A stretch of DNA of 50,730 nt from Acidobacteriota bacterium (GTDB lineage Bacteria > Acidobacteriota > Terriglobia > Bryobacterales > Bryobacteraceae), in the NCBI GenBank assembly GCA_026394055.1, contig JAPKYZ010000071.1, positions 1 through 50,730 on the forward strand. Direction: 5' to 3'. Below are positions 49,524 to 50,730 of this stretch, piece after piece. The notes beneath the pieces are model-generated. The model saw nothing but the letters and a program-made list of their open reading frames with translations, was not told the DNA's origin and did no database searches. The position numbers were made by a program, and so were the translations under genes. The number at the start of each line of letters is the position of its first letter. Within the stretch, counting starts at the first letter, position 1.

Positions 49524-50730
49524 ATGCTACAACCACTGTCGAGCCGTGGGGCACCCCGGCCCATGGGTGCGTCGCTGGCCCGCGGCGGCATCAATTTTGC
49601 CATCTTCTCGAAACACGCCACCCATGCCTGGCTGGTGCTGAACGACGGGGACTCCACCGTTGAGCTGGAGCTGAACCCCAAGCTGAACCGCACGGGGCAC
49701 ATCTGGCACATCCTGGTGCGCGGCGTCGATGCCGGTGTGCGCTACAACTGGCGGTTTGACCGGCGGCCCGACGACGGCCCGCGGCTCGAAGATGGCGCAG
49801 CGATGCACCGCTTTGATCCTTCCTATCTGCTGCTGGACCCCTATGCGCTGGCCATCGTGGGCGGCGAAGAGTGGGGCTCACTGGACAAGCTCCAGGGCTT
49901 GCGGCGCTGCATTGTGCCCGCTACCGATTTTGACTGGCAGTTCGACCAGCCGCTCAACCTGCCGCTGGCGGAAACCATCATCTATGAGCTGCACGTCCGC
50001 GGCTTTACGCGGCACCCATCATCGGGAGTCAGCGCGCCGGGCACGTTTCTGGGGCTGACGGAGAAGATTCCGTATCTGAAGGAGCTCGGCATCACGGCGG
50101 TGGAACTGCTGCCCGTGAATGAGTTTGAGGAGTCCGATACGGATCGCAAGAACCCCGCCACCGGCGAGCGTTTGTTGAACCTGTGGGGCTATCAGCCGAT
50201 CGGCTTCTTTGCGCCCAATGCCGCCTATGCCGCCAACTCCGCCAACGGTGGTGCAGTGGCCGAATTCAAAGAGATGGTCCGGCGCTTCCATCAAGCGGGC
50301 ATTGAAGTGATCCTGGACGTGGTCTTCAACCACACCTGCGAAGGCGACCTGCGCGGGCCGACGCGCAGCTTCCGGGGCATCGATAACTCGACTTACTACA
50401 TCCTCAACCCCGCCACCGGCGAGTACATGAACTACTCCGGCTGTGGCAACACGCTGAACTGCAACCACCCGGTGGTGCGGCGCATGATCGTCGATTGCAT
50501 TCAGTATTGGGTGACGGAAATGCATGTGGACGGCTTCCGGTTTGACTTGGCGTCGATCCTGGGCCGGGGTCAAGATGGCAGCGTGCTGGCCAATCCGCCG
50601 CTGCTGGAAGAGCTGGCGAACTCGCCCGTTCTGGCGAATACCAAGCTGATCGCTGAAGCCTGGGACGCGGCGGGTTTGTATCAAGTGGGCACGTTCCCTT
50701 CCTGGGGCCGCTGGGCGGAATGGAACGGCA
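49524..50730 (+). CDS. glgX: Glycogen debranching enzyme (GlgX-type), 3' end cut by window
   Basis: 402 codons seen. ATG 49524 is the first start after an in-frame stop at 49515 and gives RGAPRPMGASLARGGINFAIFS, the family's N-terminal motif, whereas ATG 49563 would cut it. The CBM48-like domain runs to about 130. GH13 regions follow: ELHVRGFTRHPSSG, ELLPVNEF, DVVFNHTCEG (region I), VDGFRFDLASILGR (region II, catalytic Asp) and AEAWDAAGLYQ (region III). It cleaves alpha-1,6 branches of glycogen or limit dextrin in the cytoplasm. Confidence 0.93.
   Translation, partial: MLQPLSSRGAPRPMGASLARGGINFAIFSKHATHAWLVLNDGDSTVELELNPKLNRTGHIWHILVRGVDAGVRYNWRFDRRPDDGPRLEDGAAMHRFDPSYLLLDPYALAIVGGEEWGSLDKLQGLRRCIVPATDFDWQFDQPLNLPLAETIIYELHVRGFTRHPSSGVSAPGTFLGLTEKIPYLKELGITAVELLPVNEFEESDTDRKNPATGERLLNLWGYQPIGFFAPNAAYAANSANGGAVAEFKEMVRRFHQAGIEVILDVVFNHTCEGDLRGPTRSFRGIDNSTYYILNPATGEYMNYSGCGNTLNCNHPVVRRMIVDCIQYWVTEMHVDGFRFDLASILGRGQDGSVLANPPLLEELANSPVLANTKLIAEAWDAAGLYQVGTFPSWGRWAEWNG

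Overview
The window looks like chromosomal DNA of an Acidobacteriota bacterium, probably of the Bryobacter/Solibacter group (inference from gene content; no marker gene is present). Pointers are a very large Oar-like TonB-dependent receptor with an N-terminal carboxypeptidase-regulatory-like domain, an acidobacterial-type VWFA protein, a GWxTD-domain protein, an ECF sigma factor overlapping a Ser/Thr kinase-TPR gene, a PEP-CTERM protein, many toxin-antitoxin modules and GC-rich coding DNA throughout. No rRNA, tRNA, CRISPR, transposase or prophage genes were seen.

Layout. 0-9 kb: a partial secreted protein, a sodium/solute symporter overlapping an APC permease, an AT-hook-like small protein behind a dyad operator and promoter, a translationally coupled minus-strand operon (HEXXH metallopeptidase, MBL-fold hydrolase, PhzF isomerase) and an O-methyltransferase. 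9-14 kb: an intact DUF433/DUF5615 pair, a PEP-CTERM protein, ECF sigma/kinase, strong inverted repeats and a second DUF433 gene whose partner is broken. 14-22 kb: an M20 peptidase / TonB-dependent receptor / GWxTD run, divergent from a gamma-glutamyltransferase; together they suggest uptake and breakdown of peptides. 21.7-30.8 kb: a compact chemosensory cluster (CheX, CheW, TonB-C protein, MCP, CheA, CheR, CheD, CheY, second CheX-like, CheB) with no flagellar genes alongside. 31-35 kb: VWFA protein, prephenate dehydratase, UbiX, and a divergent XRE regulator with a LexA/S24-like C-terminus, whose intergenic region carries a dyad shared with the AT-hook gene promoter.

35.9-36.45 kb holds the most unusual locus: three tandem 36-38 codon genes, each with its own ribosome binding site, encoding almost identical signal-peptide-like sequences with an invariant Pro/Cys-rich tail (APLPRCLPCPADN). 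All differences within the last 22 shared residues are synonymous. A probable 7-TM protein lies 161 bp downstream. The locus could be a secreted-peptide signalling system or a tandem small-toxin array (as in type I toxin families); neither is proven.

38-50.7 kb: DUF547 and SprT-like genes, a FabH-like ketoacyl-ACP synthase, a myo-inositol oxygenase with all iron ligands, a decayed HicAB pair, an intact antitoxin/PIN pair, an M14 peptidase, a VapBC pair whose toxin is frameshifted, a methyltransferase, a three-gene overlapping set of poorly known proteins, a Gfo/Idh/MocA oxidoreductase and the start of a GlgX-type glycogen debranching enzyme. A recurring regulatory theme is a -10 element (often extended, TGCTANNCT) lying 6-12 bp before the start codon, suggesting that leaderless or near-leaderless mRNAs are common here.
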